Shown one piece after another: positions 27,763 through 38,231 of a stretch of 59,301 nt of DNA. The DNA comes from Microbacteriaceae bacterium (GTDB taxonomy: Bacteria > Actinomycetota > Actinomycetes > Actinomycetales > Microbacteriaceae): contig JAODME010000022.1 of the NCBI GenBank assembly GCA_025465095.1, positions 1 through 59,301 of the forward strand, read 5' to 3'. Numbering within the stretch: position 1 is the first letter of the stretch; each line of letters opens with the position of its first letter. Made by a program: the position numbers and the translations under genes. Below the pieces are notes generated by a model that was given only the letters and a program-made list of their open reading frames with translations, had not been told where the DNA came from and did not search any database.

Positions 27763-29300
27763 GGGCGTCTCCAGGTTCGGCCGTCGCGGGCGAGCAGCTC
27801 ATCGGCGGATTTCGGCCCCCAGGTTCCCGGCCGGTACTGTTCCGGCTGCCCCTGGGTCGCCCAGAACTCCTCGATCGGGTCGAGGATCTTCCAGCTGAGT
27901 TCGACTTCCTTCTGCCGGGGGAACAGGGGAGGGTCACCGAGCAGCACGTCGAGGATGAGCCGCTCGTACGCCTCCGGGCTGGCCTCCGTGAACGCGTGCC
28001 CGTATCCGAAGTCCATCGTCACGTCGCGCACCTGCATCCCGACGCCCGGCACCTTCGAACCGAATCGGATCGTGACACCCTCGTCAGGCTGCACGCGGAT
28101 GACGAGCGCATTCTGTCCGAGCGCTGACGTCTGGCTCTCCGCGAACAACTGCTGGGGAGCACGCTTGAACACCACAGCGATTTCGGTCACCCGGCGACCG
28201 AGACGCTTGCCCGCCCTCAGATAGAAGGGGACACCGGCCCACCGCCTGGTGCCGATGTCAAGTCGCATGGCTGCGTAGGTCTCGGTCAGCGACTGCGGGT
28301 CCATCCCCTCCTCGTCGAGGAAGCCGATCACCTTCTCGCCGCCTTGCCAGCCGCTCGAGTACTGTCCGCGGGCGGTGCCGGTTGCGAGGTCCTTCGGCAG
28401 GCGCACCGCGGAGAGCACCTTCTCCTTCTCGTGGCGCAGGTCGCTAGCGTCGAATGAGACGGGCTCCTCCATCGCGGTCAGCGCGAGAAGCTGCAGCAGG
28501 TGATTCTGGATGACGTCGCGAGCAGCGCCGATTCCGTCGTAGTATCCGGCCCGCCCGCCGACGCCGATGTCCTCGGCCATCGTGATCTGCACGTGGTCGA
28601 CGTAGTTCGAGTTCCATAGCGGTTCGTACAGCTGGTTGGCGAAGCGGAGGGCCAGGATGTTCTGGACGGTCTCCTTGCCGAGGTAGTGGTCGATTCGGAA
28701 CACCGAGTCAGCGGGAAACACCGATTCGACGACCTCGTTGAGCTCGCGAGCCGTCTTCAGGTCGCTGCCGAAGGGTTTTTCGATGACGACGCGCCGCCAC
28801 TGGCCCTCCTTCTGCTCGGCGAGGCCCGAACGGCGCAGCTGCTCCGTGACCTGGGGGAACGCCTTCGGTGGGATCGACAGGTAGAACGCGTGATTTCCCA
28901 TCGTGCCCCGGTACTGGTCGAGCTCTTCGACAGTCTCCTTCAGGCGCGCAAAGGCCTCATCGTCGTCGAATTCACCCTGCACGAAGCGGATGCCCTGGGC
29001 GAGCTGATTCCACACGTCGTCGTCGAACGGCGTGCGCGCGTACTCCTTGACCGCGTCGTGAACAACCTGCTCGAAGTCCTGGGTGTCCCAGTCGCGTCTG
29101 GCGAACCCCACGAGGGCGAAGCCGGGCGGAAGTAGCCCCCGGTTCGCCAGATCATAGACCGCCGGCATCAGCTTCTTGCGGGACAGGTCGCCCGTGACGC
29201 CGAAGATGATGAGTCCGCTCGGGCCGGCGATCCGATTGAGTCGACGGTCGCTGGGGACCCTCAACGGGTTGAAGTCGGGGGTGATCTCCACCGGGGGCAT
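27759..29300 (-). CDS. zwf: glucose-6-phosphate 1-dehydrogenase
   Basis: Zwf oxidises glucose-6-phosphate to the lactone and yields NADPH. The 513-residue protein has the nucleotide motif IFGVTGDLSRKKLMPAVYDL near residue 32 and the active-site motif RIDHYLGKETVQN near residue 200. KAFPQVTEQL and GVPFYLRAGKRL are further family signatures. The ATG at 29300 is chosen because GAGGAG lies 5 nt upstream; an in-frame TTG at 29318 would overlap the pgi stop. Its 3' end overlaps opcA by 4 nt. Confidence 0.96.
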   Translation of the reverse strand: MPPVEITPDFNPLRVPSDRRLNRIAGPSGLIIFGVTGDLSRKKLMPAVYDLANRGLLPPGFALVGFARRDWDTQDFEQVVHDAVKEYARTPFDDDVWNQLAQGIRFVQGEFDDDEAFARLKETVEELDQYRGTMGNHAFYLSIPPKAFPQVTEQLRRSGLAEQKEGQWRRVVIEKPFGSDLKTARELNEVVESVFPADSVFRIDHYLGKETVQNILALRFANQLYEPLWNSNYVDHVQITMAEDIGVGGRAGYYDGIGAARDVIQNHLLQLLALTAMEEPVSFDASDLRHEKEKVLSAVRLPKDLATGTARGQYSSGWQGGEKVIGFLDEEGMDPQSLTETYAAMRLDIGTRRWAGVPFYLRAGKRLGRRVTEIAVVFKRAPQQLFAESQTSALGQNALVIRVQPDEGVTIRFGSKVPGVGMQVRDVTMDFGYGHAFTEASPEAYERLILDVLLGDPPLFPRQKEVELSWKILDPIEEFWATQGQPEQYRPGTWGPKSADELLARDGRTWRRP

Positions 29301-29314
29301 ACGGCTCCTCGAGT

Positions 29315-30913
29315 TCAAGCGACGGCGCTGATAAGCGCCGAGACGGTGTTCGCCGGGTCGACGAGTGTCAGCGTCAGCACGGGTCGGCCATGGTCGGCCA
29401 GCACGCTCGCGTCGCCGTCCGCCTGGGCCTGGATGAGTTGACCGAACGTGAATGGACGATCCGGGATATCAAGGTCTCGCGGCTCGTCGGCCGTGATCTG
29501 CAGGAACACGCCCACAGCGGGGCCGCCCTTGTGAAACTGTCCGGTGGAGTGCAGAAAACGCGGCCCCCAGCCGAAGGTGACAGGACGGCCGGCACGAGCG
29601 GCGACGATGGAGCGAAGTTCCGCCAGTTGCGGGTAGGCGACCCGGTCGACGTAGGCCTGGATCGATACGTAGCCGTCTGGCCCGAGCGTTGCGAGCAGCT
29701 TGTCGACTGCCGCCCGGATCGAGTCCGCACCAGCCACGACATCCGCGGTTCCCCTGACGTCGATACCGTCGGCGGTGAACACCGGTTCGGAACGCTCCGG
29801 GCGGCTGTCGAGAAGCCCACGGGTGGCGATCTTCGCGGATTCGACGTCCGGCTGATCGAACGGGTTGATGTCGAGCAGGCGACCTGCGACCGCGGTGGCG
29901 AACTCCCAGACCAGGATCTGCGCGCCGAGCGTTCCGCTGATCTCAATCTCGCCCTGGGTCACCTCGTGGGTCGCTCGCTCGTCGTGCACGAGTCGCACGA
30001 TCTGCACGTCCGGCAGAGCGGCTTTGAGCTCGGGAGCGTCGGGCTCGAGCACGATCGGCAGGATGCCCTTCCCTTGCTTGCCCGTCGACTCCGCGATGAG
30101 CTGTTCCGCCCAGTCGCCGAAGCCGACGATGTATGTGCCATCGGCGACGATCCCGAGCTTGTCCCTGAGCGGCACAGTGCCGGCCATCGCGGCACCGAGC
30201 ACAAGGCCCGGGTTATCCGCGTTGTCGAGTGCTAGACGAAGCCCAACCGAGCCGGCGTCGTCGAGAAGGTGCTGGATGTCGACGCCGGCAAGGCCCGACG
30301 GGACGAGACCGAACGCGGTCAACGCGGAATAGCGCCCGCCCACGTTCGGGTCGGCGTTGAACACTCGGTAGCCGTCGGCGCGGGCGGACTGGTCGAGCGG
30401 CGACCCGGGATCGGTGACGATGACGATGCGCTCACGCGGATCGATTCCGGCCTCCCGGAACGCCTTCTCGTATACGCGCTTCTGACTGTCGGTCTCGACG
30501 GTGGATCCCGACTTCGAGGAGATCACCAGTGCTGTCGACTGGAGCCGGTCGTTCAGCGCGGCCAGCACCTGGCCGGGATCGGTCGAATCGAGCACGGTGA
30601 GTTCGACGCCGGCGGTGCGGGTGATGACCTCCGGCGCGAGTGAGGATCCACCCATTCCGCCGAGAACGATGTGGTCGACGCCTTCGGAGCGGAGCTTGTC
30701 CCGCAGGGCGATGATCTCGGGCACGAGCCCCTCGGAGATCGCCACCGCCTCGATCCAGCCGAGGCGTTTCGACGATTCTTCCTCTGCCTCCGGTCCCCAC
30801 AGGCTGGCGTTCTGCGTCGTGATTCCCGAGGCGACCCCATCGCGAACTAGTTGGGGCACCACCCGGGCGACCGCGTCGGCGGCGGCGCCGGTCACGACGA
30901 TGTCGAAGGTCAT
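29315..30913 (-). CDS. pgi: glucose-6-phosphate isomerase
   Basis: Pgi interconverts glucose-6-phosphate and fructose-6-phosphate. The 532-residue protein has two SIS-type sugar-isomerase halves, with [12 protein letters not shown] near residue 85 and [12 protein letters not shown] near residue 130. The active-site region is [18 protein letters not shown]. It has the divergent actinobacterial form rather than the classical E. coli type. Its start overlaps the tal stop by 4 nt and zwf follows 14 nt after its stop. Sitting between the non-oxidative and oxidative pentose phosphate genes, it lets the operon recycle fructose-6-phosphate to glucose-6-phosphate for NADPH production. Confidence 0.92.
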   Translation of the reverse strand: MTFDIVVTGAAADAVARVVPQLVRDGVASGITTQNASLWGPEAEEESSKRLGWIEAVAISEGLVPEIIALRDKLRSEGVDHIVLGGMGGSSLAPEVITRTAGVELTVLDSTDPGQVLAALNDRLQSTALVISSKSGSTVETDSQKRVYEKAFREAGIDPRERIVIVTDPGSPLDQSARADGYRVFNADPNVGGRYSALTAFGLVPSGLAGVDIQHLLDDAGSVGLRLALDNADNPGLVLGAAMAGTVPLRDKLGIVADGTYIVGFGDWAEQLIAESTGKQGKGILPIVLEPDAPELKAALPDVQIVRLVHDERATHEVTQGEIEISGTLGAQILVWEFATAVAGRLLDINPFDQPDVESAKIATRGLLDSRPERSEPVFTADGIDVRGTADVVAGADSIRAAVDKLLATLGPDGYVSIQAYVDRVAYPQLAELRSIVAARAGRPVTFGWGPRFLHSTGQFHKGGPAVGVFLQITADEPRDLDIPDRPFTFGQLIQAQADGDASVLADHGRPVLTLTLVDPANTVSALISAVA

Positions 30914-32094
30914 CGCAGCGAACCCGGCGTGATGGTCTGGGCCGTCTCGCTGATCACTTTCTTGCGCTTGGAGGCCTCGGGCGCCGCGGCCTCGAGCGCC
31001 GCGGTGACGGTGTCGAGCAGTTCATTCCACGAGACGGAGAATTTGTCGAGGCCTTCGCGCTCCAGCAGCGCCGTGACCTCGTCGTAGGAGATCCCGAGTC
31101 CGTCGATCGCGTCGAGCACCTCGTTGGCCGAGTCGTAGAAGCCGGTGACCGCATCGCCGTGGATCTCCGCGTGGTCGAAGGTCGCGTCGAGGGTCTTCTC
31201 CGGCATGGTGTTGACGACGTCGGCGACCGCGAGCTCCGTCACATAGAGCGTGTCGGGGAGGTTCGGGTCCTTGACACCTGTCGAGGCCCACAGCGGACGC
31301 TGCCGGTTGGCGCCTGCGGCGAGCAGTCCCGCCGCACGCTCGGTCGAGAACGCTTGCTGAAAGGCCTGGTAGGCGAGTTGCGCGTTGGCGATTCCTGCCT
31401 TGCTTTTGAGCGCACGAGCCTCGTCGGTGCCGATCGCCTCGAGGCGCTTGTCGATCTCGGTGTCGACGCGGGAGACGAAGAAGGACGCGACCGAGTGGAT
31501 GCCCGACAGGTCGTGTCCGGCGCCCTTGGCCTTCTCGAGGCCGCTGAGGTATGCATTGATCACCTCTCGGTAGCGTTCGAGGGAGAAGATCAGCGTGACG
31601 TTGACGCTGATCCCTGCGGCGATGGAGTTGGTGATGGCCTCCAACCCTTCGACGGTCGCGGGGATCTTGATCATGGCGTTAGGTCGGTCGACCTTCGCCC
31701 ACAGGCGCTTCGCCTCTACGAAGGTGCCCGCTGCATCGTGGGCCATGCTCGGTTCGACCTCGATTGAAACTCGCCCGTCGTAGCCGTTCGTCGAGTCGTA
31801 GATCGGTCGGAAGATGTCGGCAGCGTTCGCGACGTCATCCGTCGTGATCTCGAACACGGCGTCGGTGACGTTGGTTCCTCGTTCGGCGAGCTCGGCGACC
31901 TGGGCGTCATACGCCTCACCCTTCGCGAGGGCACTCGCGAAGATCGTCGGGTTCGTCGTGATGCCAACCACGTTCTTCTCGGCGATGAGCTTCTGGAGCC
32001 CGCCGGAATTGATCCGCTCGCGGGAGAGGTCGTCGAGCCAGATGCTGACGCCGAGCTGGGACAGTGCAGCGGTGGGGGAGAGGTTCTCAGTCAT
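30910..32094 (-). CDS. tal: transaldolase
   Basis: Tal transfers a dihydroxyacetone unit from sedoheptulose-7-phosphate to glyceraldehyde-3-phosphate. The 394-residue protein has the N-terminal [12 protein letters not shown] and [14 protein letters not shown]. The Schiff-base lysine lies in [15 protein letters not shown] near residue 140, and [17 protein letters not shown] follows. The length fits the long actinobacterial transaldolase class. It lies 66 nt downstream of tkt and overlaps pgi by 4 nt. Confidence 0.95.
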   Translation of the reverse strand: MTENLSPTAALSQLGVSIWLDDLSRERINSGGLQKLIAEKNVVGITTNPTIFASALAKGEAYDAQVAELAERGTNVTDAVFEITTDDVANAADIFRPIYDSTNGYDGRVSIEVEPSMAHDAAGTFVEAKRLWAKVDRPNAMIKIPATVEGLEAITNSIAAGISVNVTLIFSLERYREVINAYLSGLEKAKGAGHDLSGIHSVASFFVSRVDTEIDKRLEAIGTDEARALKSKAGIANAQLAYQAFQQAFSTERAAGLLAAGANRQRPLWASTGVKDPNLPDTLYVTELAVADVVNTMPEKTLDATFDHAEIHGDAVTGFYDSANEVLDAIDGLGISYDEVTALLEREGLDKFSVSWNELLDTVTAALEAAAPEASKRKKVISETAQTITPGSLR

Positions 32095-32160
32095 GACAAC
32101 TCTTTCGTTCGGTAAGGATTGTTCGGTTTCGGGTGGCGGATCGTCAGTGACACGGCCGGA

Positions 32161-34254
32161 TCAGACGGCGGCCAGGGATTCCCTCGCGGCGGCTACGACG
32201 TGCTCGGTGGTCATGCCGAACTCGCGGTACAGAGTCTCGTAGTCAGCCGATGCACCGAAGTGCTCGATCGAAACGCTGCGCCCGGCGTCGCCGACGTACG
32301 CACGCCAACCGAGCGCGATGCCCGCCTCGACCGAAACCCTCGCCCTGACCGTCTTCGGCAGCACCGACTCGCGGTACTCCTCGCTCTGCTCTGCGAACCA
32401 TTCGAGGCTTGGAGCGGAGACCACTCGCGCGTTGACTCCCTCGGACTTCAACACCTCGCGCGCCTCGATGGCAAACTGCACCTCGGAGCCAGTGGCGATG
32501 AGAATCACGTCCGGCGTGCCGCCGGGCGCTTCCGCGAGCACATAGGCACCCTTCGCCGCGTGTTTCGCAGAGGCGAACGTCTCGCCTTCGGCTATGTCCT
32601 CGCCTCGCTCGAACACCGGCAGGTTCTGGCGGGAAAGCACGATGCCCGCGGGTCCGCGGCGTCGGCCGAGGATAGCGTGCCAGGCATGCGCCGTCTCGTT
32701 GGCGTCCGCCGGCCGCACGACGTCGAGGCCGGGGATTGCGCGCAGCGACCAGAGCTGTTCCACCGGCTGATGGGTGGGACCGTCACCGCCGAGCGCGACG
32801 GAGTCATGCGTCCAGACGAAGATGGACGGCGCTTGCATGAGCGCCGCGAGCCGCACCGCGGGACGCATGTAGTCGCTGAAGATAAGGAATGTTCCCCCGA
32901 ACGGACGGGTGTTCCCGTGAAGCACGATGCCGTTCAGGATGGCGCCCATCGCGTGCTCGCGGATACCGAAGTGCAGCACCCTTCCGTAGGGGTTGCCCGT
33001 CCACTCGCTCGTTGAGTGCTCGGCCGGAACGAAGGACGCCGACTTTTCGAGGGTGGTGTTGTTCGATTCGGCGAGGTCGGCTGATCCGCCCCACAGCTCG
33101 GGGATCACGGGGCCGAGCGCGTTGAGTACTTTGCCGGACGCAGCCCGCGTGGAGACCTCTTTGCCCGACTCGAAGATCGGGAGGGCGTCAACGACTCCGT
33201 CCGGGAGGTCGCCGCCGAGGATCCGATCGAGAAGCTGCTTCTTGTCGGGGTTCGCCTCGGCCCAGTCCGCAAGCCGCTCGTCCCACTCGGCATGCGCCGC
33301 CTGGCCGCGCTCGACCGCCTTGCGGGTGTGCGCGAGAACCTCGTCGTCGACCTCGAAGGTCTTTGCCGGATCGAAACCGAGAACCTCCTTGACGGCGGCG
33401 AGCTCTTCGGCGCCGAGTGCCGATCCGTGGATCTTCCCGGTGTTCTGCTTCTTCGGCGATGGCCAACCGATGACGGTGCGCAGAATGATGAGCGACGGCT
33501 TGCCGGTCTCGGCCTGCGCCGCCTCGATGGCGGCATTCAGCTCCTGCATGTCCTCGTGGTACTCACCGGTCTTCTTCCAGTCGACGACCTGCACGTGCCA
33601 GTTGTAGGCCTCGTAGCGCGCGCGGACGTCCTCTGTGAAGGCGATGTTGGTGTCGTCCTCGATCGAGATCTGGTTGCTGTCATAGATCGCGATGAGGTTG
33701 CCGAGCTGCTGGTGACCGGCGAGCGATGACGCCTCGCTCGTGATGCCCTCCTGCAGGTCGCCGTCCCCCGCAATCGTGTACACGTAGTGGTCGAACGGGC
33801 TCGTGCCGACCGCGGCATCCGGATCGAACAGTCCGCGCTCAAACCGGGCGGCGTAGGCGAAGCCGACCGCCGAGGCGAGCCCCTGACCGAGCGGACCGGT
33901 CGTGATCTCCACCCCGTCGGTGTGACCGTACTCGGGGTGTCCCGGAGTCTTGGACCCGAAGGTGCGCAACGCCTTGAGGTCGTCGAGTTCGAGGCCGTAT
34001 CCGCCGAGATAGAACTGCACGTACTGGGTGAGTGAACTGTGGCCCACCGAGAGGATGAAGCGGTCGCGACCGATCCATTCGCTGTCGCTGGGGTCGCGGC
34101 GCATGATCCTCTGAAAGAGGAGGTACGCGGCAGGGGCGAGACTCATCGCCGTACCCGGGTGACCGTTGCCCACCTTCTCCACCGAGTCGGCGGCGAGGAT
34201 TCGGGCGGTGTCGACCGCTTTGCTGTCGATGGGATCCCACTGGAGAGCTGACAC
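32161..34254 (-). CDS. tkt: transketolase
   Basis: Tkt moves two-carbon units between sugar phosphates using thiamine diphosphate. The 697-residue protein has the N-terminal NGHPGTAMSLAPAAYLLF, the ThDP-binding GDGDLQEGITSEASSLAG near residue 155 and the C-terminal pyrimidine-binding REHAMGAILNG region near residue 420. It is the first gene of the pentose phosphate operon. A TATACT hexamer on the minus strand at 34418-34423 may be the operon -10 element, giving a leader of about 155 nt. Confidence 0.96.
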   Translation of the reverse strand: MSALQWDPIDSKAVDTARILAADSVEKVGNGHPGTAMSLAPAAYLLFQRIMRRDPSDSEWIGRDRFILSVGHSSLTQYVQFYLGGYGLELDDLKALRTFGSKTPGHPEYGHTDGVEITTGPLGQGLASAVGFAYAARFERGLFDPDAAVGTSPFDHYVYTIAGDGDLQEGITSEASSLAGHQQLGNLIAIYDSNQISIEDDTNIAFTEDVRARYEAYNWHVQVVDWKKTGEYHEDMQELNAAIEAAQAETGKPSLIILRTVIGWPSPKKQNTGKIHGSALGAEELAAVKEVLGFDPAKTFEVDDEVLAHTRKAVERGQAAHAEWDERLADWAEANPDKKQLLDRILGGDLPDGVVDALPIFESGKEVSTRAASGKVLNALGPVIPELWGGSADLAESNNTTLEKSASFVPAEHSTSEWTGNPYGRVLHFGIREHAMGAILNGIVLHGNTRPFGGTFLIFSDYMRPAVRLAALMQAPSIFVWTHDSVALGGDGPTHQPVEQLWSLRAIPGLDVVRPADANETAHAWHAILGRRRGPAGIVLSRQNLPVFERGEDIAEGETFASAKHAAKGAYVLAEAPGGTPDVILIATGSEVQFAIEAREVLKSEGVNARVVSAPSLEWFAEQSEEYRESVLPKTVRARVSVEAGIALGWRAYVGDAGRSVSIEHFGASADYETLYREFGMTTEHVVAAARESLAAV

Positions 34255-34417
34255 TGGCTTTGAAGACCCTTCGTTGTGCTGAGGGGTCCGACCATTGATG
34301 ATCGCCCCACGGGTGAGATTTCACTCGCCGTTGACGTCATCGGCACTCCGGTGGGCAGCCTCCCAGGCCGACATCAGGTGGGTCCGGGGGAGCGAGCTCA
34401 TGGCTGGCAAGCATCAC

Positions 34418-34423
34418 CAGTAT
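34418..34423 (-). promoter_or_regulatory. possible -10 element of the tkt operon
   Basis: TATACT on the minus strand, 164 nt from the tkt start codon, is the best -10 match in the divergent tkt-ctaB region. The -35 position is poor. Confidence 0.35.
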
Positions 34424-34537
34424 AGAGAAAGCGGTGCGCCGCTGCCCGTCGTCTACTCCATCCGGCGTCCCGTGGAGGGCGGGCCCCTGTCGGCTATCAA
34501 CTACACTCGATGCGGAACGAATCTCGTTAGAGGAGCC

Positions 34538-35458
34538 ATGAACGTAGCCGTACAGACTGGCGTGCCGCGCAGCAGGCTCGGCGCCGGTCGCAAGGCCCGC
34601 GCCTATCTCGCGCTGACGAAACCGCGGGTGATCGAGTTACTCCTCGTGACCACCGCGCCGGTCATGATCCTCGCCCAGAACGGCATCCCGAATCTCTGGC
34701 TGGTGCTCGCGACGCTCATCGGCGGATCGCTCAGCGCAGGATCGGCCGGTGCGTTCAACTGCTACATCGACCGTGACATCGACCGGGTGATGCAGCGCAC
34801 CAAGAACCGGCCCCTGGTTACGGGAGAGCTGACGGACCGTGAGGCCTTCGTTTTCGCGTGGCTTGTCGGCGGCGCCTCCATCGCCTGGCTGGCCGTGACG
34901 ACGAACCTGCTCGCCGCCGCGCTCTCGGCCGCCGCGATCTTCTTCTACGTCGTCGTGTACACGCTGTGGTTGAAGCGCCGGACAGCGCAGAACATCATCT
35001 GGGGAGGAATCGCCGGATGCTTCCCCGTCCTGATCGGGTGGGCGGCCGTCACCGGATCCCTGACCTGGGCACCCGTGGTGCTGTTCACAGTCGTCTTCCT
35101 CTGGACACCTCCGCACTACTGGCCACTCTCGATGCGCTACCGCGCCGACTACGCGTCGGTGAACGTGCCGATGCTCGCCGTGGTGCGCGGTCGAACACTG
35201 GTCGGTTTGCAGGTCGTGCTCTACGCGTGGGCGACGGTGGTGTGCTCGCTTCTGTTGATCCCCGTGGCCGGGATGGGAATCGTCTACACGATCGTCGCCG
35301 TGCTCGCCGGCGGCTGGTTCATCGTCGAGGCGCACCGTCTGTACAGCGTCGCGATCCGCCACGACGAGGTCAAGCCGATGCGCGTGTTCCACAGTTCGAT
35401 TTCGTACCTGACGCTGCTGTTCATCGCGGTCGGCGTCGACCCGCTGCTGCCGTTCTAG
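34538..35458 (+). CDS. ctaB: protoheme IX farnesyltransferase (heme O synthase)
   Basis: CtaB attaches a farnesyl group to heme b, giving heme O for the terminal oxidase. The 306-residue UbiA-family protein has about nine helices. The prenyl-diphosphate motif is [20 protein letters not shown] near residue 72, and the second motif is [17 protein letters not shown]. The loop [20 protein letters not shown] is typical of CtaB. The ATG at 34538 has AGAGGAG upstream and the conserved N-terminus follows; the frame open back to 34295 is non-conserved. It is divergent from tkt and converges with ctaA, which makes heme A from its product. Confidence 0.95.
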   Translation: MNVAVQTGVPRSRLGAGRKARAYLALTKPRVIELLLVTTAPVMILAQNGIPNLWLVLATLIGGSLSAGSAGAFNCYIDRDIDRVMQRTKNRPLVTGELTDREAFVFAWLVGGASIAWLAVTTNLLAAALSAAAIFFYVVVYTLWLKRRTAQNIIWGGIAGCFPVLIGWAAVTGSLTWAPVVLFTVVFLWTPPHYWPLSMRYRADYASVNVPMLAVVRGRTLVGLQVVLYAWATVVCSLLLIPVAGMGIVYTIVAVLAGGWFIVEAHRLYSVAIRHDEVKPMRVFHSSISYLTLLFIAVGVDPLLPF

Positions 35459-35497
35459 CTGCGGCACCCGGACGCACCGACTGGGCGCCGATTATTT

Positions 35498-35513
35498 CGC
35501 GGTAGGCACCGCG
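35498..35513. terminator. possible bidirectional hairpin between ctaB and ctaA
   Basis: CGCGGT-AGGC-ACCGCG forms a perfect 6-bp stem in the 101-nt space between two convergent genes. It is short and has no proper T tract on either side. Confidence 0.3.
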
Positions 35514-35559
35514 GAGTGGCAACGACTGGTCAAGCCCATTCTCTTGGCGTCGTGCTGAA

Positions 35560-36549
35560 TCAGAGTCGGGAGCGCTCGTGCTCGGTCGGGGAATGCTCGA
35601 CCACCGGCGACAAAGTCTGCGAAAGACTTAAGACGACGGCGGTCATCGCGGCGACGAGCACGCAGGCGAGCACCATGTGAATGCCGACGAGAATCTCCGG
35701 CAGTCCCGCCCGTGCCTGGGCGACGCCCACACCGATCTGCACCAGTTCGACGGCGAGAAGCGCCCCCACGAGGCGCTGGGTGAGCCCGAGCCGCAGTCGC
35801 GCCGATCCGACCAACAGCACCAAGGTCAGCCCGAGCGTGACGTATCCGGGATAGCTGTGGAAGTGTTGCAGCACGGAGGGGTCCAGTCCGTTCCGCGGGG
35901 TGCCGGCATCCCCGGCGTGCGGGCCGGACCCGGTGGTCAGAATACCGACGACGATAGTGATCGCGACGAACATCGCCGCAACGATCGCGGTGTTCGCGAA
36001 CCACGCCGGCACCATCGGTACCCTGCTCGATGGACCGAAGTAGACGCGGTAGACGAGCACCGTCGACAGCACGATCAGCACGATTGACACGACGAAGTGG
36101 GCGCCGACGACGTAGGGGTTGAGTCCCGTGTGCACCGTGATCCCGCCGAGCACTGCCTGCGCGGGAATGCCGGCACCGATCACGAGGGTGAGCCGGAACA
36201 GCTCGGGGCGATCGCGACGCAGCCTCAGCACGTACAGGAAGGCGAGAATTGCGATGATCGCGAGCACGAACGTCAGCAGGCGATTGCCGAACTCGATGAC
36301 ACCGTGGATGCCCATTTCCGGGGTGTTGACGAATGAGTCGGCAGTGCAGCGCGGCCAGGTTGGGCAACCGAGGCCCGAACCGGTGAGCCGCACAGCGCCG
36401 CCGGTGCCGACGATCCCGATCTGTGCAAGCAGCGACAGCCAGGCGATCACACGAACGCGGCGATCGACGGTCGTGGGAAGCCACGCGTGAATCCGCGTGC
36501 CAGCGGAACGAACCGGTGATAACAGGCCCTTCACAGCCTTCCTCTCCAT
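35560..36549 (-). CDS. ctaA: heme A synthase (COX15/CtaA family)
   Basis: CtaA oxidises the C8 methyl of heme O to the formyl group of heme A in the membrane. The 329-residue protein has about eight helices. Conserved features are VGTGGAVRLTGSGLGCPTWP with its cysteine pair region near residue 50, the histidine in HGVIEFGNRLL, and further histidines in VGAHFVVS, LQHFHSYPG and GIHMVLA that ligate heme. The ATG at 36549 gives the family N-terminus; upstream in-frame codons to 36747 add a low-complexity segment. Convergent with ctaB and divergent from the SUF operon. Confidence 0.93.
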   Translation of the reverse strand: MERKAVKGLLSPVRSAGTRIHAWLPTTVDRRVRVIAWLSLLAQIGIVGTGGAVRLTGSGLGCPTWPRCTADSFVNTPEMGIHGVIEFGNRLLTFVLAIIAILAFLYVLRLRRDRPELFRLTLVIGAGIPAQAVLGGITVHTGLNPYVVGAHFVVSIVLIVLSTVLVYRVYFGPSSRVPMVPAWFANTAIVAAMFVAITIVVGILTTGSGPHAGDAGTPRNGLDPSVLQHFHSYPGYVTLGLTLVLLVGSARLRLGLTQRLVGALLAVELVQIGVGVAQARAGLPEILVGIHMVLACVLVAAMTAVVLSLSQTLSPVVEHSPTEHERSRL

Positions 36550-36812
36550 ATTGCGGAACGAGACCCTGTAGAATCGACGGGTCCGTAAGCACAGCCCGCA
36601 CAGGGGCGTCAGCGTCGAAGCCGGGTCGGATCTCGCATCCATGACCAGCGTACCCGTGACACCTTCATCCGTGTCGTTGTGAGAATGGTGCGAGAGCGGA
36701 CCGCCCCATCGAAGCCTCGGGCAACGGGGACGGAGGGGGCTGTGCACGGAATACGGATGCGGTCACCATGGTTGTCATGGGTAGCAAGATCAATGAGAGA
36801 GACGTGGTAGCT

Positions 36813-38231
36813 ATGTCAGACGTGCTGATCGAACGACCCGAACTCGCAAACCTGGGCATCTACGAGTTCGGATGGTCGGACTCCGACGTCGCCGGCGCAT
36901 CCGCAAAGCGCGGAATCTCTGCGGAGGTCGTCGCCGATATATCCGCACTCAAGAGCGAACCGGAGTGGATGCTCAAGAAGCGCCTCAAGGGTCTCGCACT
37001 GTTCTCGAAGAAACCGATGCCGACCTGGGGCGCTGACCTGTCGGGCATCGACTTCGACAACATCAAATACTTTGTGCGCTCAACGGAGAAGCAGGCGCAA
37101 ACCTGGGAAGACCTCCCGGAGGACATCCGCAACACTTACGAGAAGCTCGGAATACCCGAGGCCGAGCGCCAGCGCCTCGTCTCCGGGGTTGCCGCCCAGT
37201 ACGAGTCGGAGGTCGTCTTCCACTCGATCAATGCCGAACTCGAGGCTCAGGGCGTCATCTTCATGGACACCGATACTGCTCTTCGCGAGCATCCGGAATT
37301 CTTCACCGAGTACTTCGGCAGCGTGATCCCAGAGGGCGACAACAAGTTCGCTGCGCTGAACACCGCCGTCTGGTCCGGTGGGTCCTTCGTCTATGTGCCG
37401 CCGGGCGTGCACGTCGAGATCCCGCTGCAGGCCTACTTCCGGATCAACACCGAGAACATGGGCCAGTTCGAGCGAACGCTCATCATCGCCGACGAGGGCA
37501 GCTATGTGCACTACATCGAAGGGTGCACCGCTCCGATCTACAAGTCCGACTCGTTGCACTCGGCTGTCGTCGAGATCATCGTGAAAAAGAACGCGCGCGT
37601 TCGATACACGACGATTCAGAACTGGTCGAACAACGTGTACAACCTGGTCACCAAGCGCGCCATAGCGCACGAGGGCGCCACGATGGAGTGGATCGACGGC
37701 AACATCGGCTCCAAGGTCACAATGAAGTACCCCTCGATCTACCTCGTCGGCGAGCATGCAAAGGGCGAGACGCTCTCCGTCGCCTTCGCGGGCCCCGGTC
37801 AGCATCAGGATGCCGGCGCGAAGATGATCCACATGGCGCCGCACACCCAGTCGTCGATCGTTTCGAAGTCGATCGCCCGCGGCGGAGGACGCACGGGCTA
37901 CCGTGGCGAGGTGCGCATAGCCGAAGGCGCCCACCACTCCGCCAACACGGTTCGCTGCGACGCGTTGCTGGTGGACACGATCTCACGATCAGACACCTAC
38001 CCGACCACGGACATCCGCGAGGATGACGTGCAGATGGGTCACGAGGCTACCGTGTCGCGCGTCAGCGCCGAGCAGTTGTTCTACCTGCAGAGCCGTGGCA
38101 TGCCTGAAGACGAGGCCATGGCGATGATCGTCCGCGGCTTCATCGAACCTATTGCGCGCGAACTCCCGATGGAGTACGCGTTCGAACTCAACAAGCTCAT
38201 CGAAATGGGCATGGAAGGCAGTGTCGGCTAG
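36813..38231 (+). CDS. sufB: Fe-S cluster assembly protein SufB
   Basis: SufB is part of the SufBCD scaffold that assembles Fe-S clusters. The 472-residue protein has the conserved [21 protein letters not shown] near residue 80, the beta-helix core with [19 protein letters not shown] near 190 and [19 protein letters not shown] near 235, and [13 protein letters not shown] in the C-terminal part. The ATG at 36813 is chosen to match the usual MSDVLI start; in-frame ATGs at 36768 and 36777 are possible. It heads sufB-sufD-Rieske-sufC-sufT. No SufR regulator is adjacent, and the upstream 263 nt show no clear operator. Confidence 0.96.
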   Translation: MSDVLIERPELANLGIYEFGWSDSDVAGASAKRGISAEVVADISALKSEPEWMLKKRLKGLALFSKKPMPTWGADLSGIDFDNIKYFVRSTEKQAQTWEDLPEDIRNTYEKLGIPEAERQRLVSGVAAQYESEVVFHSINAELEAQGVIFMDTDTALREHPEFFTEYFGSVIPEGDNKFAALNTAVWSGGSFVYVPPGVHVEIPLQAYFRINTENMGQFERTLIIADEGSYVHYIEGCTAPIYKSDSLHSAVVEIIVKKNARVRYTTIQNWSNNVYNLVTKRAIAHEGATMEWIDGNIGSKVTMKYPSIYLVGEHAKGETLSVAFAGPGQHQDAGAKMIHMAPHTQSSIVSKSIARGGGRTGYRGEVRIAEGAHHSANTVRCDALLVDTISRSDTYPTTDIREDDVQMGHEATVSRVSAEQLFYLQSRGMPEDEAMAMIVRGFIEPIARELPMEYAFELNKLIEMGMEGSVG